Source: Chloroflexota bacterium
Lineage (GTDB): Bacteria > Chloroflexota > Limnocylindria > P2-11E
Direction: 5' to 3'
Assembly (NCBI GenBank): GCA_016191385.1
Contig: JACPOT010000047.1
Location: 1-55,437 of the forward strand
DNA: 55,437 nt
The translations under genes and the position numbers were made by a program. The notes beneath the pieces were generated by a model. It did no database searches and was not told the origin of the DNA. It worked only from the letters and a program-made list of their open reading frames with translations. Positions 27,750-38,851 of this stretch are shown piece after piece. The number at the start of each line of letters is the position of its first letter. Position 1 is the first letter of the stretch.

Positions 27750-27766
27750 CTCGCGCTGATGTCTCT

Positions 27767-28711
27767 CTACAACTGCGGGATCACCTGCTGAGCGAAAACG
27801 CCTAGGCACTCACGGTCGTAGCCGTACGGGAAGACCGGTATGAGGTACGAGACGCCGAGCTTGACGTAGGCGCGCAGCGCTTCCGCCACGCGGTCCGGCG
27901 TCCCCACGGGCTGGCCCGCGCGGCGTGACAGCCACACGTCCGGGGTGACATTCGCGCGCGCGGCCAGGTCGCGCACGATCTCGTCGAGGCGCGACTGCGA
28001 CTCGGCGACGAGCACGGGACCGAAGTGGCTGCGCCGGATCTCCGCGGGATCGCGCTTGATCGCGCGGCAGGCGGTCTCGAGCTCGCGCATGGCCGCCGCG
28101 TAGACGTCGGGCAGCGCGAAGCCGCCCACGTTCACGGCATCGGCGTGCTTCGCGATCACGCGCATCATCCGCGGCTTCGAGCCCGCGATCCACATGGGCA
28201 GCGGACGCTGTGCCGGCTTGGGCATGCACTGCGCGGCGTCGATGCGGTAGTGATTCCCGTGATACGTCGCCTTCTCCTCGCCCCACATGCGCTTGCAGAT
28301 CTCGATCGTCTCGCTGAGCTGCTCGACGCGCACGCCGGGTGAGGGGAACTCGTAGCCGTACGCCTCGTACTCGAGCTGCTTCCAGCCGGCGCCGATGCCG
28401 AACTCGAGGCGCCCTCCGGACAGGACGTCGACGCTCGCGGCGATCTTCGCCAGCAGTGCGGGATTGCGGTACGACTGGCACGACACCAGCGTTCCGAGGC
28501 GCAGGCGTTTCGTCACCTGCGTGAGGCCCGCCAGGAGGCTCCACGCCTCGAGGCAGTCGGTGCGCTCGGACGTCGCGTTCAGGAAGAGGTGGTCCGAGAC
28601 CCACAGCCCCGCAGCGCCCAGCTCCTCCGCGTCGCGCGCGATCGCGCGCACCTCGTCCCACGAGAAGCCGAACTGCGGCTCGATCTGGATGCCGAACGAG
28701 ACCGCCCTCAC
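27767..28711 (-). CDS. LLM class F420-dependent oxidoreductase-like protein
   Basis: [40 protein letters not shown]...[15 protein letters not shown]. Confidence 0.9.
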   Translation of the reverse strand: MRAVSFGIQIEPQFGFSWDEVRAIARDAEELGAAGLWVSDHLFLNATSERTDCLEAWSLLAGLTQVTKRLRLGTLVSCQSYRNPALLAKIAASVDVLSGGRLEFGIGAGWKQLEYEAYGYEFPSPGVRVEQLSETIEICKRMWGEEKATYHGNHYRIDAAQCMPKPAQRPLPMWIAGSKPRMMRVIAKHADAVNVGGFALPDVYAAAMRELETACRAIKRDPAEIRRSHFGPVLVAESQSRLDEIVRDLAARANVTPDVWLSRRAGQPVGTPDRVAEALRAYVKLGVSYLIPVFPYGYDRECLGVFAQQVIPQL

Positions 28712-30348
28712 AGGCCCGGCAGGTCGAGGTCGCGCGCGCGCGCGAATCCGAGCGCTTCGGGATAGCCCGCGTCGGCGTGCCGCATGACGCCACTGCCGGG
28801 GTCGGTCGTGAGCACGCGGCGCAGCTTCTCGCGCCCGAGCGGCGTCCCATCGGCGACGGCGACCATCCCGCTATGGATGGAGAAGCCGATCCCGACGCCT
28901 CCGCCGTGATGCACCGAGACCCACGTCGCGCCCGCCGACGTGTTGAGCAGGGCGTTGAGGATCGGCCAGTCCGCGATGGCGTCGCTGCCGTCGCGCATCC
29001 CCTCGGTCTCGCGGAACGGCGACGCGACGGACCCGGAGTCGAGGTGGTCGCGTCCGATCACGATGGGCGCCGAGATCTCGCCGCGTTCGACGAGCACATC
29101 CATGGCCTCGCCGAACTCGGCGCGCTCGCCGTAGCCGAGCCAGCAGACGCGCGCGGGCAGCCCCTGGAACGGCACGCGCTCCGACGCGAGCCGGATCCAG
29201 CGCGCGAGGATCTCGTCGTGGGGGAAGAGCTCGGTGACGAGGCGGTCGGTGCGCTTGATGTCGCCCGCGTCGCCGGAGAGCGCGACCCAGCGGAAGGGCC
29301 CGCGGCCCTCCGAGAACATCGGGCGGATGTACTCGACCACGAAGCCCGGGTAGGAGAAGGCCTCGGCGAAGCCGCCGCGCTGCGCCATCGCGCGTAGGTT
29401 GTTCCCGTAGTCGAACGCGACCGCGCCGCTCTTCGCCAGGGCGACGATGGCCTCGCAGTGGCGGGCCATGCTCGCCAGCGACCGCGCCACGTAGCCGTCC
29501 GGGTCCGAGCGGCGCAGGGGATCGGGGTCCTCGACGCCCGCGGGCACGTAGCCATCGAGCGGGTCGTGCGCGCTCGTCTGGTCTGTGACCACGTCCACCT
29601 TCACGGCGCGCCGGACCAGCTCGGGCAGCACCTCGGCGGCGTTCCCGACGAGACCGATGGACAGTGGCGCGCGCGCCGCGCGTGAGCGCTCCACCCGGGC
29701 GAGCGCGTCGTCGAGCGAGAGCGAGACCTCGTCGAGGAAGCCCTGGCGGTGGCGGCGCTCGGCGTGGCGCGGGTCCACCTCGATCACGAGCGCGACCCCG
29801 CCGTTCATCGTGACGGCCAGCGGCTGCGCGCCGCCCATCCCGCCGAGGCCCGCGGTGACCACGAGCCGGCCGGCGAGCGATCCGCCGAAGTGGCGCCGCG
29901 CGACGGCGGCGAACGTCTCATAGGTCCCCTGCAGGATCCCCTGGGTCCCGATGTAGATCCAGGACCCCGCGGTCATCTGCCCGTACATCGTGAGTCCCAT
30001 CGCCTCGAGGCGGCGGAACTCCTCCCACGTCGCCCAGTGAGGCACCAGCAGCGCATTGGCGATGAGCACCCGCGGGGCCCACTCGTGCGTGCGGAACACA
30101 CCGACCGGCTTGCCCGACTGCACGAGGAGCGTTTCGTCCGACCTCAGCCGTCGCAGCGTCGCGAGGATGCGGTCGAAGGCATCCCACGACCGCGCGGCCC
30201 GCCCGGTGCCGCCATAGACCACGAGGTCCTCGGGCCGCTCGGCGACATCGGGGTCGAGGTTGTTCTGGATCATGCGGAACGCCGCTTCCTGCGGCCAGGC
30301 GAGGCACGAGATCCCGCGCCCGCGCGGCGCGCGCACCACCCGGCTCAT
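28708..30348 (-). CDS. hutU: Urocanate hydratase
   Basis: [36 protein letters not shown]...[24 protein letters not shown]. Confidence 0.96.
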   Translation of the reverse strand: MSRVVRAPRGRGISCLAWPQEAAFRMIQNNLDPDVAERPEDLVVYGGTGRAARSWDAFDRILATLRRLRSDETLLVQSGKPVGVFRTHEWAPRVLIANALLVPHWATWEEFRRLEAMGLTMYGQMTAGSWIYIGTQGILQGTYETFAAVARRHFGGSLAGRLVVTAGLGGMGGAQPLAVTMNGGVALVIEVDPRHAERRHRQGFLDEVSLSLDDALARVERSRAARAPLSIGLVGNAAEVLPELVRRAVKVDVVTDQTSAHDPLDGYVPAGVEDPDPLRRSDPDGYVARSLASMARHCEAIVALAKSGAVAFDYGNNLRAMAQRGGFAEAFSYPGFVVEYIRPMFSEGRGPFRWVALSGDAGDIKRTDRLVTELFPHDEILARWIRLASERVPFQGLPARVCWLGYGERAEFGEAMDVLVERGEISAPIVIGRDHLDSGSVASPFRETEGMRDGSDAIADWPILNALLNTSAGATWVSVHHGGGVGIGFSIHSGMVAVADGTPLGREKLRRVLTTDPGSGVMRHADAGYPEALGFARARDLDLPGL

Positions 30349-31910
30349 GCGAGCTCGGCGAAGCGCTGGCGGACCGCGGTGACGAGGACCTCGCGCGCGA
30401 TCGCGTCGGCCACCGCGCCGATGTCCGCCGCGAGGGACCGGTCCTCATTGAGCGTCGCGGACCGCTCGCGGATCACGGTCTTCGCCTCTTCGATCGGCTC
30501 GGCCGACCGCATCGCGAGCAGATCCAGGCCCTGCGCCGCGCACAGCGCCTCGATGGCGAGGATGTCGCGCACGTTGCGCACGACGGCGGTGAGCTTGTGG
30601 GCCGCGTGCACCCCCATGCTCACGTGGTCCTCCATGCCCGCCGACGTGGGGATCGACTGGATCGAGGCTGGTGTCGCGCGCATGCGGTCCTCGGCCACGA
30701 GGGCGGCGGCCGTGTACTGCGCGACCATGAAGCCGGAGCTCGATCCGGGCCTTCGGGTGAGGAACGCCGGCAGGCCCGAGGTGTGGCCATTCGTGAGGCG
30801 GTCGATGCGCGCCTCGGAGATGTCGCCGAGCTGCGCGACCGCGATCGTCGCGAGGTCGAGCGCCACGGCGACGGGCTGGCCGTGGAAGTTCCCGCCCGAG
30901 AGGATGCGGCCGTCCTCGGGGAAGACCAGCGGATTGTCCGTCGCGGAGTTGATCTCGATCTCGAGCACGCGCCGCGTGTAGGCGAGCGCGTCGCGCGTCG
31001 CGCCATGGACCTGCGGGACGCAGCGAACGGAGTACGGGTCCTGGACGCGCGGATCGCCGACCCGGTGCGACTCGCGGATGGGGCTGCCCATGACGAGCTC
31101 GCGGAGGTTCGCCGCGACCACGCGCTGCCCGGGATGGGGGCGCGCGTCGTGGATCGCGGGATCCCACGCCTGATCCGTCGCCCGCAGGGCCTCGGCCGAC
31201 ATCGCGGCGATCACATCGGCGGACGAGGCCAGCACCTCGGCGTCATAGAGGGCAAGGCACCCGATGGCCGTCATGACCTGCGTCCCGTTGATGAGCGCGA
31301 GCCCCTCTTTCGGCGCGAGCTCCACCGGCTTGAGACCCGCGTGGCGGAGCGCGTCGGCCGCGCTCTTGCGCTTGCCGTCGTGCAACGCCTCGCCTTCGCC
31401 GATGAGCACGAGCGCCATGTGCGCGAGCGGCGCCAGGTCGCCGGACGCTCCGACGCTCCCGTGCATCGGGATCACGGGAAGGACACTGCGGTTGAGCATG
31501 TCGATGAGCAGCTCGAGCGTCTCCTTGCGGATGCCGGAGCGCCCTGAGGCCAGCGTGTTCGCCCGCAACGCCATGACCGCTCGGACGCTCTCCGCGGGCA
31601 GCGGGTCGCCGGTCCCCATCGCGTGACTGCGAAGGAGGTCCCGCTGCAGGGCGCGCAGGTCGGCCATCGGGATGCGCACCGTCGAGAGGTCGCCGAAGCC
31701 TGTATTGACCCCGTACACCGGATCGTCCCGCTTGGCGACGTCCTCGATGAGCTTGGCCGCGGCCTGCACGCGCTGTTCGGCGTGACGCTCGAGGCCGACG
31801 GCGACCCCGCGGCGCGCGACGCCGACGAGATCGGCGATCGTGAGGTCGTGGCCGGTGAGCCGGATGGTGGTCAGCGGGTATCTACCTCGCGCAAGGTCGT
31901 CCGATACCAC
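30345..31910 (-). CDS. hutH: Histidine ammonia-lyase (start uncertain)
   Basis: [51 protein letters not shown]. Confidence 0.95.
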   Translation of the reverse strand: MVSDDLARGRYPLTTIRLTGHDLTIADLVGVARRGVAVGLERHAEQRVQAAAKLIEDVAKRDDPVYGVNTGFGDLSTVRIPMADLRALQRDLLRSHAMGTGDPLPAESVRAVMALRANTLASGRSGIRKETLELLIDMLNRSVLPVIPMHGSVGASGDLAPLAHMALVLIGEGEALHDGKRKSAADALRHAGLKPVELAPKEGLALINGTQVMTAIGCLALYDAEVLASSADVIAAMSAEALRATDQAWDPAIHDARPHPGQRVVAANLRELVMGSPIRESHRVGDPRVQDPYSVRCVPQVHGATRDALAYTRRVLEIEINSATDNPLVFPEDGRILSGGNFHGQPVAVALDLATIAVAQLGDISEARIDRLTNGHTSGLPAFLTRRPGSSSGFMVAQYTAAALVAEDRMRATPASIQSIPTSAGMEDHVSMGVHAAHKLTAVVRNVRDILAIEALCAAQGLDLLAMRSAEPIEEAKTVIRERSATLNEDRSLAADIGAVADAIAREVLVTAVRQRFAELA

Positions 31911-32401
31911 TCGCTGAGCTCGACGTAGTGCTCCGACGCCTGGACCGTCCAGCGCGCGTCCTCGGGCCGTACCTCGCGCACGACGCGCGCCGGGATCCCG
32001 AGGACGAGCGAGCGGCCCGGCACCTTCATGCCCTCGGGAACGACCGCTCCCGCGCCCACGATCGTCTCGGCACCGACCGTGTTCTCGCCGACGAGGACCG
32101 CGGCCTGGCCGATGAGCACGTTGCGCTCGACGACGCTCGAGTGGACGAGAGCGTTGTGGCCGATGGTGACGTCGCTGCCGACGATGGTGGGGCGGTCGAC
32201 ATCCGTATGGAGGGTCGAGTTGTCCTGGACGTTCGCTCGCGCGCCGATCTCGATGCGGTCCATGTCCCCACGAAGGACGCAGCCGAACCACACGGACGAA
32301 CCTTCCGCGAGCGTGACGTCGCCGATGAGGACGGCGGTGGGAGCGACGAAGGCGGTGGGATGGACGCGCGGCGATCGCCCTTTGTACGAGTAGAGCGGCA
32401 T
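31871..32401 (-). CDS. Gamma-carbonic anhydrase family protein
   Basis: Left-handed beta-helix hexapeptides; VWFGCVLRGDMDRIEIGARANVQDNSTLH, TIGHNALVH. Confidence 0.93.
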   Translation of the reverse strand: MPLYSYKGRSPRVHPTAFVAPTAVLIGDVTLAEGSSVWFGCVLRGDMDRIEIGARANVQDNSTLHTDVDRPTIVGSDVTIGHNALVHSSVVERNVLIGQAAVLVGENTVGAETIVGAGAVVPEGMKVPGRSLVLGIPARVVREVRPEDARWTVQASEHYVELSEWYRTTLREVDTR

Positions 32402-32414
32402 GGCCGCTCGTACT

Positions 32415-33161
32415 CTAGGCGGGGCTCACCGAGCCGTTCTCCGCGATGCGGTAGCCGAAGCCGCGCGACGTCTCGATGCTCACCTCCACGACGCCGGCGT
32501 CCAGGAGCTTCTTGCGCAGCCGGCCGACGTGGACGTCGACGAGGCGCGTATCGCTGCCGGGTTCGTATCCCCAGACGGTCGTGAGCAGGTCGTCGCGCGT
32601 GAAGACCTTCCCCGGCTCGTTCGCCATCGTGCGGAGGAGCTTGAACTCGGTCGGGGTGAGCGGGATGGGCTGCTCGCCCGCGACGGCCTGGACCGCCGCG
32701 AGGTCGATGACCAGGCGACCGAACCGCATCTGCGTCTGCGCCGCGGTGCGCGGCGTCCGCCCGCGGCGGAGGAGCGCCCCCACGCGCGCGAGGAGCTCGT
32801 CGCTGTCGAACGGCTTGCCCACGTAGTCGTCGGCGCCGATGCGCAGCCCGACGACGCGGTCCGGCGCGTCCTTCTTCGCCGAGAGGAACAGCACGGGCAC
32901 GTCGCTCTCACGCCGCAGCTGGAGGCAGAGGCTGATGCCATCCACGCTGGGCATGAGCACATCCAGGATGACGAGGTCGGGCTGGAACGCGCCGAAGGTC
33001 TCGACCGCCTTACGCGAGTCCGTGACGCACTTCACGGTGTAGCCCTCTTCGCTGAGGAGCTCCGTGAGCGCGGTGGCGATGGCCTCGTCATCGTCGACGA
33101 CGAGCACCTTCCCGGTCGTCTCCGTCCGGGTCGCTTCAGCCTGCAGCTTCGTATCGATCAT
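32415..33161 (-). CDS. OmpR-family response regulator
   Basis: KVLVVDDDEAIATALTELLSEEGY... winged helix LTPTEFKLLRTMANEPGKVFTRDDLL. Confidence 0.93.
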   Translation of the reverse strand: MIDTKLQAEATRTETTGKVLVVDDDEAIATALTELLSEEGYTVKCVTDSRKAVETFGAFQPDLVILDVLMPSVDGISLCLQLRRESDVPVLFLSAKKDAPDRVVGLRIGADDYVGKPFDSDELLARVGALLRRGRTPRTAAQTQMRFGRLVIDLAAVQAVAGEQPIPLTPTEFKLLRTMANEPGKVFTRDDLLTTVWGYEPGSDTRLVDVHVGRLRKKLLDAGVVEVSIETSRGFGYRIAENGSVSPA

Positions 33162-33191
33162 GCAACGAGGTGATAAAGCAGACCGCGTGCC

Positions 33192-34007
33192 ATGGACCCG
33201 GCGTCTACCCCGGCCGCCTGCCTGCCTGACAATGCGGCTGTGCGACCCACTCCGGACCGGCCGTATACCGACCGCGCCTGGCTCGCTGAGCACCTGCGCC
33301 AGGAGCGCGCGGAGGCCGACCTCCTCGGCGACATCCGCGAGGCGCTCTTCGGAGCGCAGGACGGCCTCGTTGCGACGCTCGCGGTCGTGAGCACCGTCGG
33401 CGGCGCGACCAACGACCGCTACCCGATCCTCGTCGCGGGCATCGCCTCCGCTCTCGCGGGGGTCTTCTCGATGGCCGCGGGCGAGTACCTCTCCTCCAAG
33501 AGCCAGCGAGAGATCTACGTCGCGCAGATCGCCAAGGAGCGCGAAGAGGTCCACGACAGCCCGGGGGAGGCAGAGGCGGAGGTCGCCTACATGCTCGAGG
33601 AGGAGGGCCTCTCCCGCGAGGTCGCGACGCACGTCGCGTCGGAGTTCGCGAAGGAGCCGGCCGTCCTGCTCAACACGATGGTCGAGAAGGAGCTCGGGAT
33701 CCCTCCGGTCGAGGGGCGCAATGCGCTCCAAGGTGCGCTCGTCATGGGCGCCGCCTTCGGGCTCGCGGCCATCGTGCCGATCGTCGCGTACCTGTTCATC
33801 GAGCCGCGCCGCGCGTTCCCGGTCTCGTTGTTCCTGAGCGCGGCCGCGCTCTTCGGCCTCGGCGTGGTGAAGAGCCGCTGGACCATGCGTGGCTGGCTGC
33901 GGTCAGGCGCCGAGATCGTCCTGCTCGCCGCGTTCGCCGGGATCGCCGGCTTCTTCTTCGGCTCCATCCTTCCCGCACTGCTGGGGGTCGAGGCGCCCGC
34001 GGGCTAG
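33192..34007 (+). CDS. VIT1/CCC1 transporter family protein
   Basis: DIREALFGAQDGLVATLAVVSTVGGAT...FSMAAGEYLSSKSQREIY. Confidence 0.92.
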   Translation: MDPASTPAACLPDNAAVRPTPDRPYTDRAWLAEHLRQERAEADLLGDIREALFGAQDGLVATLAVVSTVGGATNDRYPILVAGIASALAGVFSMAAGEYLSSKSQREIYVAQIAKEREEVHDSPGEAEAEVAYMLEEEGLSREVATHVASEFAKEPAVLLNTMVEKELGIPPVEGRNALQGALVMGAAFGLAAIVPIVAYLFIEPRRAFPVSLFLSAAALFGLGVVKSRWTMRGWLRSGAEIVLLAAFAGIAGFFFGSILPALLGVEAPAG

Positions 34008-35041
34008 GTCGCCGCGCCGACTTTCACCGTGATGGGTTGCGCCGCGTTGTTCATGTAGCCAAGGTGTCCAGTCGCTCGTTGTTTCATCGGCTGCGCTCCG
34101 CCATCGCGCGTCCACGCGCGCGCGACGAGCACGGCGTCGCCGGGCCCGCGGGGCGACCACTCGGCGCTCCACCGCCGCCATGCGTACGGCGAGACCGGCG
34201 GCTGCACCTCGGCGTCGGACCACGTGCGCCCGCCGTCGCTGCTGAGCTCGACCCGGGCGACGGGCGAGCCACCCGACCAGCAGTAGCCGCGCACGACGAT
34301 GTGCCCGCTGACGACAGCGCCATCGGCGGGCGAGGTGATCACCGCACGCGGGGCGACGGGAGGCAGCGGCTTGCCATCGATGATGTAGCGGTCCGCTTGG
34401 AAGTGGCCGCGGAACGGACGGTCGACCGCGCCGATCCGAGCGACCCACTTCACCGACGCCATGCCGTACGAACCGGGGACGACGAGGCGCAGTGGCGCGC
34501 CGTGATCGGCGGGCAGCGGCTCGCCGTTCATGCCGAATGCCACGAGGACGTCGTCATCGAGCGCCTCGTCGACCGGCAACGATCGCTCGTATGCCAGGCG
34601 GCGGCCGGCCGCCACGCCGTGGTCCGCGCCGGCGAACACGATCTCGGTCGCGCGCGGGTCGAGCCGCGCGAGGCCGACGATGTGCCGCAGCTCGACACCC
34701 GTCCACTCGGCCGTGCCGACCGCTCCGAGGCCCCACTGCTCGCCGGCTACGGGTGGGTCGAGGAACTGCCTTCCGTTGCCGGCGCACTCGAGCGTGACGA
34801 CCAGCGAGCGGCTCGGCATGGCGAGGACGTCCTCGATGCCGAGGCTCAGGGGGTGCTCGACCAGGCCATCGACCACGAGACGGTCCCAGCGCGGGATGGG
34901 GAAGTGGCTGCGCACGTAATGGAGCGGCGCCGGCGTGATCACCCCGACCTGCTGGGAGAGCGGCGTCTCGGCATTGAACGGGTCGTCCGAGACGGCGATG
35001 AGGCGCGGATCACGGCGCGGCTCCACGGCCGTCAGTCTCAC
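34004..35041 (-). CDS. Sulfite oxidase-like molybdopterin oxidoreductase
   Basis: SLVVTLECAGNGRQFLDPPVAGEQWGLGAVGTAEWTGVEL...ADHGAPLRLVVPGSYGMASVKWV. Confidence 0.93.
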   Translation of the reverse strand: MRLTAVEPRRDPRLIAVSDDPFNAETPLSQQVGVITPAPLHYVRSHFPIPRWDRLVVDGLVEHPLSLGIEDVLAMPSRSLVVTLECAGNGRQFLDPPVAGEQWGLGAVGTAEWTGVELRHIVGLARLDPRATEIVFAGADHGVAAGRRLAYERSLPVDEALDDDVLVAFGMNGEPLPADHGAPLRLVVPGSYGMASVKWVARIGAVDRPFRGHFQADRYIIDGKPLPPVAPRAVITSPADGAVVSGHIVVRGYCWSGGSPVARVELSSDGGRTWSDAEVQPPVSPYAWRRWSAEWSPRGPGDAVLVARAWTRDGGAQPMKQRATGHLGYMNNAAQPITVKVGAAT

Positions 35042-35502
35042 CGGATCGGTCCCTCGGCGACGAAGAACGCGGAGCGCTCATCGGACGGGTGCTCGATGCG
35101 GGTCACGTGCGTGAAGAACGGCGCGAGACGCGCGGTCCCGTTGCCGCGATCGAGGCGGTCGCCCTCCGCGGAGCGCGCGCGGGTGAAGACGAGGAGCCGG
35201 CCGTCGTCGCGAAGGATGCGGACGATCCCCGCCAGCACGAGGTCGACGGGGGCCGCGTCGTTGAGCATCCGGTGCGCATACGCCGTGTCGAAGCTCGCGC
35301 CGCGGAACGGGAGCCCGCGGGCATCGGCCACGGCGAGAAGGACCGATCGGCCGCGGGCCGTCGCGAGCCGAACAACATCGATGTCGACGCCGACCGCGCC
35401 CGCCGGAAGGAAGCGTCCATCTCCGCAGCCGACATCGACCACGCGTCCTCTCGTGTGGTGGGCGATCAGCTCCTCTGCCCAGGCGAGGTCACCGTCAGGC
35501 AC
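35038..35502 (-). CDS. Class I SAM-dependent methyltransferase
   Basis: RVVDVGCGDGRFLPAGAVGVDID...DTAYAHRMLNDA. Confidence 0.85.
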   Translation of the reverse strand: MPDGDLAWAEELIAHHTRGRVVDVGCGDGRFLPAGAVGVDIDVVRLATARGRSVLLAVADARGLPFRGASFDTAYAHRMLNDAAPVDLVLAGIVRILRDDGRLLVFTRARSAEGDRLDRGNGTARLAPFFTHVTRIEHPSDERSAFFVAEGPIR

Positions 35503-35567
35503 GGGAACGACCCTATGGCACCTCTCTCACGCCGATCTCATGTGGGCTGCCTAGCATTGCTCGGCGC

Positions 35568-36530
35568 ATGGATAGGGTCAGCGGGCTCGGCCTCGCCGTC
35601 GCCGCATTCGCGGCGTTCGCCCTCGTGGTCGGCGTCGCCGCTGGCGCTCAGGTCGTGCAGGGCGGCCTCCCGACGCCGTTCGCCCCCACGGGCGGGATCG
35701 TCGCCAGCGTCCCCGCCAGCCTGGCGGAGATGCCCGAGGTCTGGGCCGCGACCGAGGAGGGGGACATGCTGCCCGCCGGTCCCTCGGATGTCGGACCCGC
35801 GCCGTTGCCACTGACGTCCGCGCAGCCAACAGCTCCTCTCTACACCCGCATTCCCGCGCCGAAGATCGATGGCCCGCGGCGGGTCGGCATCCAGGCCGGT
35901 CACTGGCAGACGCAGCAGGCTCCGCCGGAGCTGTGGCGCCTCCTGACCTCGACCGGATCCTCGTTCGGGGGCCTCGACGAGGTCGGCATCAACCTCGACA
36001 TCGCCGAGCGGATCAAGGCGATCCTCGAGCCCAAGGGCTACGTCGTGGACGTGCTGCCCACGACGATCCCGCCGGGCTACGTCGCCGACGCCTTCGTCGC
36101 CCTGCACGCCGACAGCGACGGTGTCGGCGAGAACAGCGGATTCAAGATGGCATTCAGCGCCCGGCGGACGCCGTTCGAGGCCGACCTCATGGACACGATC
36201 AAGTCCGCTTACGGAGACGCGACGGGCCTCGACTACGATCCCCTCCGCGTTTCGAGAGCGATGACCAACTATTACGCCATGTCGTGGCAGCGGAACAAGT
36301 GGTCCACCGCGCCGCACACGCCGTCGGTGATCCTCGAGATGGGCTACATCAGCAATTACGCTGACCGCGTGCTGATGACGCAGCGCGCAAGCGTCGTGGC
36401 CGACGCGATCGCGACCGGCCTCGTGCGCTTCCTGGTCGCCTACCCGCGTGACCAGCTCTTCGGGCAGGATCTGCTCGTCCCGGCCGCGCCGGTGTTCCGT
36501 CTTAGACCGACCCCGCTGCCGTCGCCCTAG
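35568..36530 (+). CDS. N-acetylmuramoyl-L-alanine amidase-like protein
   Basis: GIQAGHWQ...GGLDEVGINLDIAERIKAILEPKGYVVDVLPTTIP...FVALHADSDG...VILEMGYISN. Confidence 0.85.
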   Translation: MDRVSGLGLAVAAFAAFALVVGVAAGAQVVQGGLPTPFAPTGGIVASVPASLAEMPEVWAATEEGDMLPAGPSDVGPAPLPLTSAQPTAPLYTRIPAPKIDGPRRVGIQAGHWQTQQAPPELWRLLTSTGSSFGGLDEVGINLDIAERIKAILEPKGYVVDVLPTTIPPGYVADAFVALHADSDGVGENSGFKMAFSARRTPFEADLMDTIKSAYGDATGLDYDPLRVSRAMTNYYAMSWQRNKWSTAPHTPSVILEMGYISNYADRVLMTQRASVVADAIATGLVRFLVAYPRDQLFGQDLLVPAAPVFRLRPTPLPSP

Positions 36531-36545
36531 ATCCATGGTTCGGAC

Positions 36546-37451
36546 GTGACCCATCCTGGCAGGGCCATTGCCGCGCTCATCGGCAAGGTCGGCGTGTGGA
36601 CCTTCGCGTTCGACAAGTTGAGCGCGGTCGAGAGCCGCGACACCGCTCGCGCCATCGAGGCCGCGGGCGCGGGCGCGCTCTGGTTCCCGGAGTCGGTGAT
36701 CAGCCGCGAGGTCTTCGCGCAGTCGGCCCTGCTCCTGTCGTGGACCGACCGCATCCCGGTCGCGACGGGGATCGCGAACACCTGGGCGCGCGATCCCGTG
36801 GCCATGCAGAACGGCGCGCGCGCCCTGGCGGATGCCTTCCCCGGCCGCTTCATCCTCGGGCTCGGCGTCAGCCACGCGCCGGTCGTGCGCCGGCGCAGCG
36901 GCGGGACCTATGAGAAGCCGCTGCGGCACATGCGCGAGTACCTCGACGCGATGGACAGCGCGCGCTTCACGGCACCCGAGCCGGCGCAGCCCGCGCCGCG
37001 CGTCCTCGCCGCGCTCGGTCCGAAGATGCTCGCGCTCGCGGGAGAGCGGTCCGCGGGCGCGCATCCCTACTTCGTCCCGCTTGCGCACACGCCCATCGCG
37101 CGCAAGGCGCTGGGCGAGGGGCCGCTGCTCGCCGTCGAGCAGGCGGTCGTGTTCGAGGAGGATCCCATTTCCGCGCGCGCGATCGCCAAGGAGCACATGG
37201 CGGACTATCTCCGTCTCGACAACTACGCGAACAACCTGCGGCGGCTCGGCTGGAGCGACGACGACATCGCGGGACCGAGCGACCGCCTCGTTGACGCCAT
37301 CGTCGCGTGGGGGCCGATGAAGACGGTCATCGCGCGTGTGCGAGCTCACCTCGACGCGGGCGCGGACCACGTGTGCATACAGCCGCTCGCTCCTGAGGGT
37401 GTTAGGGCCGTTATGGATCGGATCGGCAACGTCATCGACGCATTCGCGTAG
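36546..37451 (+). CDS. LLM class F420-dependent oxidoreductase
   Basis: GVWTFAFDKLSAVESRDTARAIEAAGAGALWFPE...FILGLGVSHAPVV. Confidence 0.9.
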   Translation: MTHPGRAIAALIGKVGVWTFAFDKLSAVESRDTARAIEAAGAGALWFPESVISREVFAQSALLLSWTDRIPVATGIANTWARDPVAMQNGARALADAFPGRFILGLGVSHAPVVRRRSGGTYEKPLRHMREYLDAMDSARFTAPEPAQPAPRVLAALGPKMLALAGERSAGAHPYFVPLAHTPIARKALGEGPLLAVEQAVVFEEDPISARAIAKEHMADYLRLDNYANNLRRLGWSDDDIAGPSDRLVDAIVAWGPMKTVIARVRAHLDAGADHVCIQPLAPEGVRAVMDRIGNVIDAFA

Positions 37452-37483
37452 ATGGCACCGATGCTGCGCTGTGAGCCAGCATC

Positions 37484-37858
37484 ATGACCGATCACTTGCG
37501 GATCCTGGCCATCGAAGATGACCCCGACCTCGGGTACCTCTACGACAGCTTCCTCACCGAGGAGGGTCACCAGGTCACGATCGCGCGCAACGGCCGCGAG
37601 GCGGTGAAAGCGCTCGGGACGAAGCAGGACGTCGTGCTGCTCGACCTCATGCTGCCGGGCACCGACGGCTATTCGCTCCTGCGCCGGATCCGCGCGGATC
37701 CGTCCATGCGCACGCTCCCGGTCGTCGTCATCTCGGCGGCGATACCCCCGGGCCGTCAACGGATCCTCGGCGCCGACGCCGTCGTGCACAAGCCGTTCGA
37801 GTTCGAGGACCTCACGCGTGTGATCCAGGGCGTCTCCCATCACGCACACGCTGCCTAG
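37484..37858 (+). CDS. Response regulator receiver-domain protein
   Basis: RILAIEDDPDLGYLYDSFLTEEGHQVTIARNGREAV...LLDLMLPGTDGYSLL. Confidence 0.9.
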   Translation: MTDHLRILAIEDDPDLGYLYDSFLTEEGHQVTIARNGREAVKALGTKQDVVLLDLMLPGTDGYSLLRRIRADPSMRTLPVVVISAAIPPGRQRILGADAVVHKPFEFEDLTRVIQGVSHHAHAA

Positions 37859-37879
37859 GGCCTTGTTGATACTCGTGGG

Positions 37880-38851
37880 GTGCTGATCGGCGGCCGCGAG
37901 GTCGCGCTCACCAACCAGGACAAGGTCTTCTTCCCGCGCTCGGGCCTGACCAAGGGCGATCTCGTCCGCTACTACGTGGATCTTGCCGACGCCGTGCTGC
38001 CGCACGTCCGCGCGCGCCCGTTCCAGATGAAGCGGTACGCCAACGGCGTCGAGGGCGAGTTCTTCTATCAGAAGCGCGTGCCGCGGCCCCACCCCGAGTG
38101 GCTCGAGACCTTCCACATCACGTTCCCGAGCGGCAACGTCGCGGACTTCGCGGTCCTGGGTGAGCCCGCGGCGCTGGCCTGGGCGGCGAACCTCGGCTGC
38201 ATCGAGCTGCACACCTGGCACTCGCGCGTGCCGGACATCGAGCGGCCCGACTACGTGCTCATCGACCTCGACCCGAGCGCGGACGACCAGTGGCCGGCGG
38301 TGCGTGAGATCGCGCTCGTCGTCAAGGAGGTGATGGACAGGCTCGGCCTCGCGTCGCACCCGAAGACGTCGGGTGCGACGGGCATGCACATCCTCGCCCC
38401 CATCGAGCGCGACCTCGACTTCACCGAGGTCCGGCGGTTCGCGAAGGCCATGGCCAAGGAGGTCGAGAAGCGCGTGCCGAAGATCGCGACGACGACGTGG
38501 GCGGTCAAGGACCGCACGGGCGTGTTCGTCGACTACGGGCAGAACGCGCGCGACCGCACCATCGCGTCGGCGTACTCGATCCGCCCGACCGAGGACGCGC
38601 GCGCCTCCGCTCCGCTGCGGTGGGACGAGGTGGCCGACGTGGATCCTTCCGACTTCACGATGGCGACGATGCGCGACCGTGTGAAGAAGGCCGGCGACCT
38701 CACCGCCGGGATGTGGGACCACGCGGTCAGCCTCGCTCCGTTGTTCGAGCGCGTCGGCGAGAAGCCGCCAGGAGAGGGTCCAAAGCCGCGAGCTAGGCGC
38801 GCTCCAGGAGGGACGCAAGCGTGGGGTCGCCGCGGCGGCGCTTCGGCTTGA
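37880..38851 (+). CDS. LigD-type NHEJ DNA polymerase/primase domain protein
   Basis: LTNQDKVFFPRSGLTKGDLVRYY...ELHTWHSRVPDIERPDYVLIDLDPS...SGATGMHILAPI. Confidence 0.94.
   Translation: MLIGGREVALTNQDKVFFPRSGLTKGDLVRYYVDLADAVLPHVRARPFQMKRYANGVEGEFFYQKRVPRPHPEWLETFHITFPSGNVADFAVLGEPAALAWAANLGCIELHTWHSRVPDIERPDYVLIDLDPSADDQWPAVREIALVVKEVMDRLGLASHPKTSGATGMHILAPIERDLDFTEVRRFAKAMAKEVEKRVPKIATTTWAVKDRTGVFVDYGQNARDRTIASAYSIRPTEDARASAPLRWDEVADVDPSDFTMATMRDRVKKAGDLTAGMWDHAVSLAPLFERVGEKPPGEGPKPRARRAPGGTQAWGRRGGASA

Noticed and set aside
27602-27766. Possible small RNA or gene remnant between dUTPase-like and LLM genes
   Set aside because: Only an 8-bp inverted repeat is visible; no conserved structure or ORF I can support
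35538-37370. 610-aa minus-strand ORF across two plus-strand genes
   Set aside because: Antisense to amidase and LLM oxidoreductase genes; composition-driven open frame
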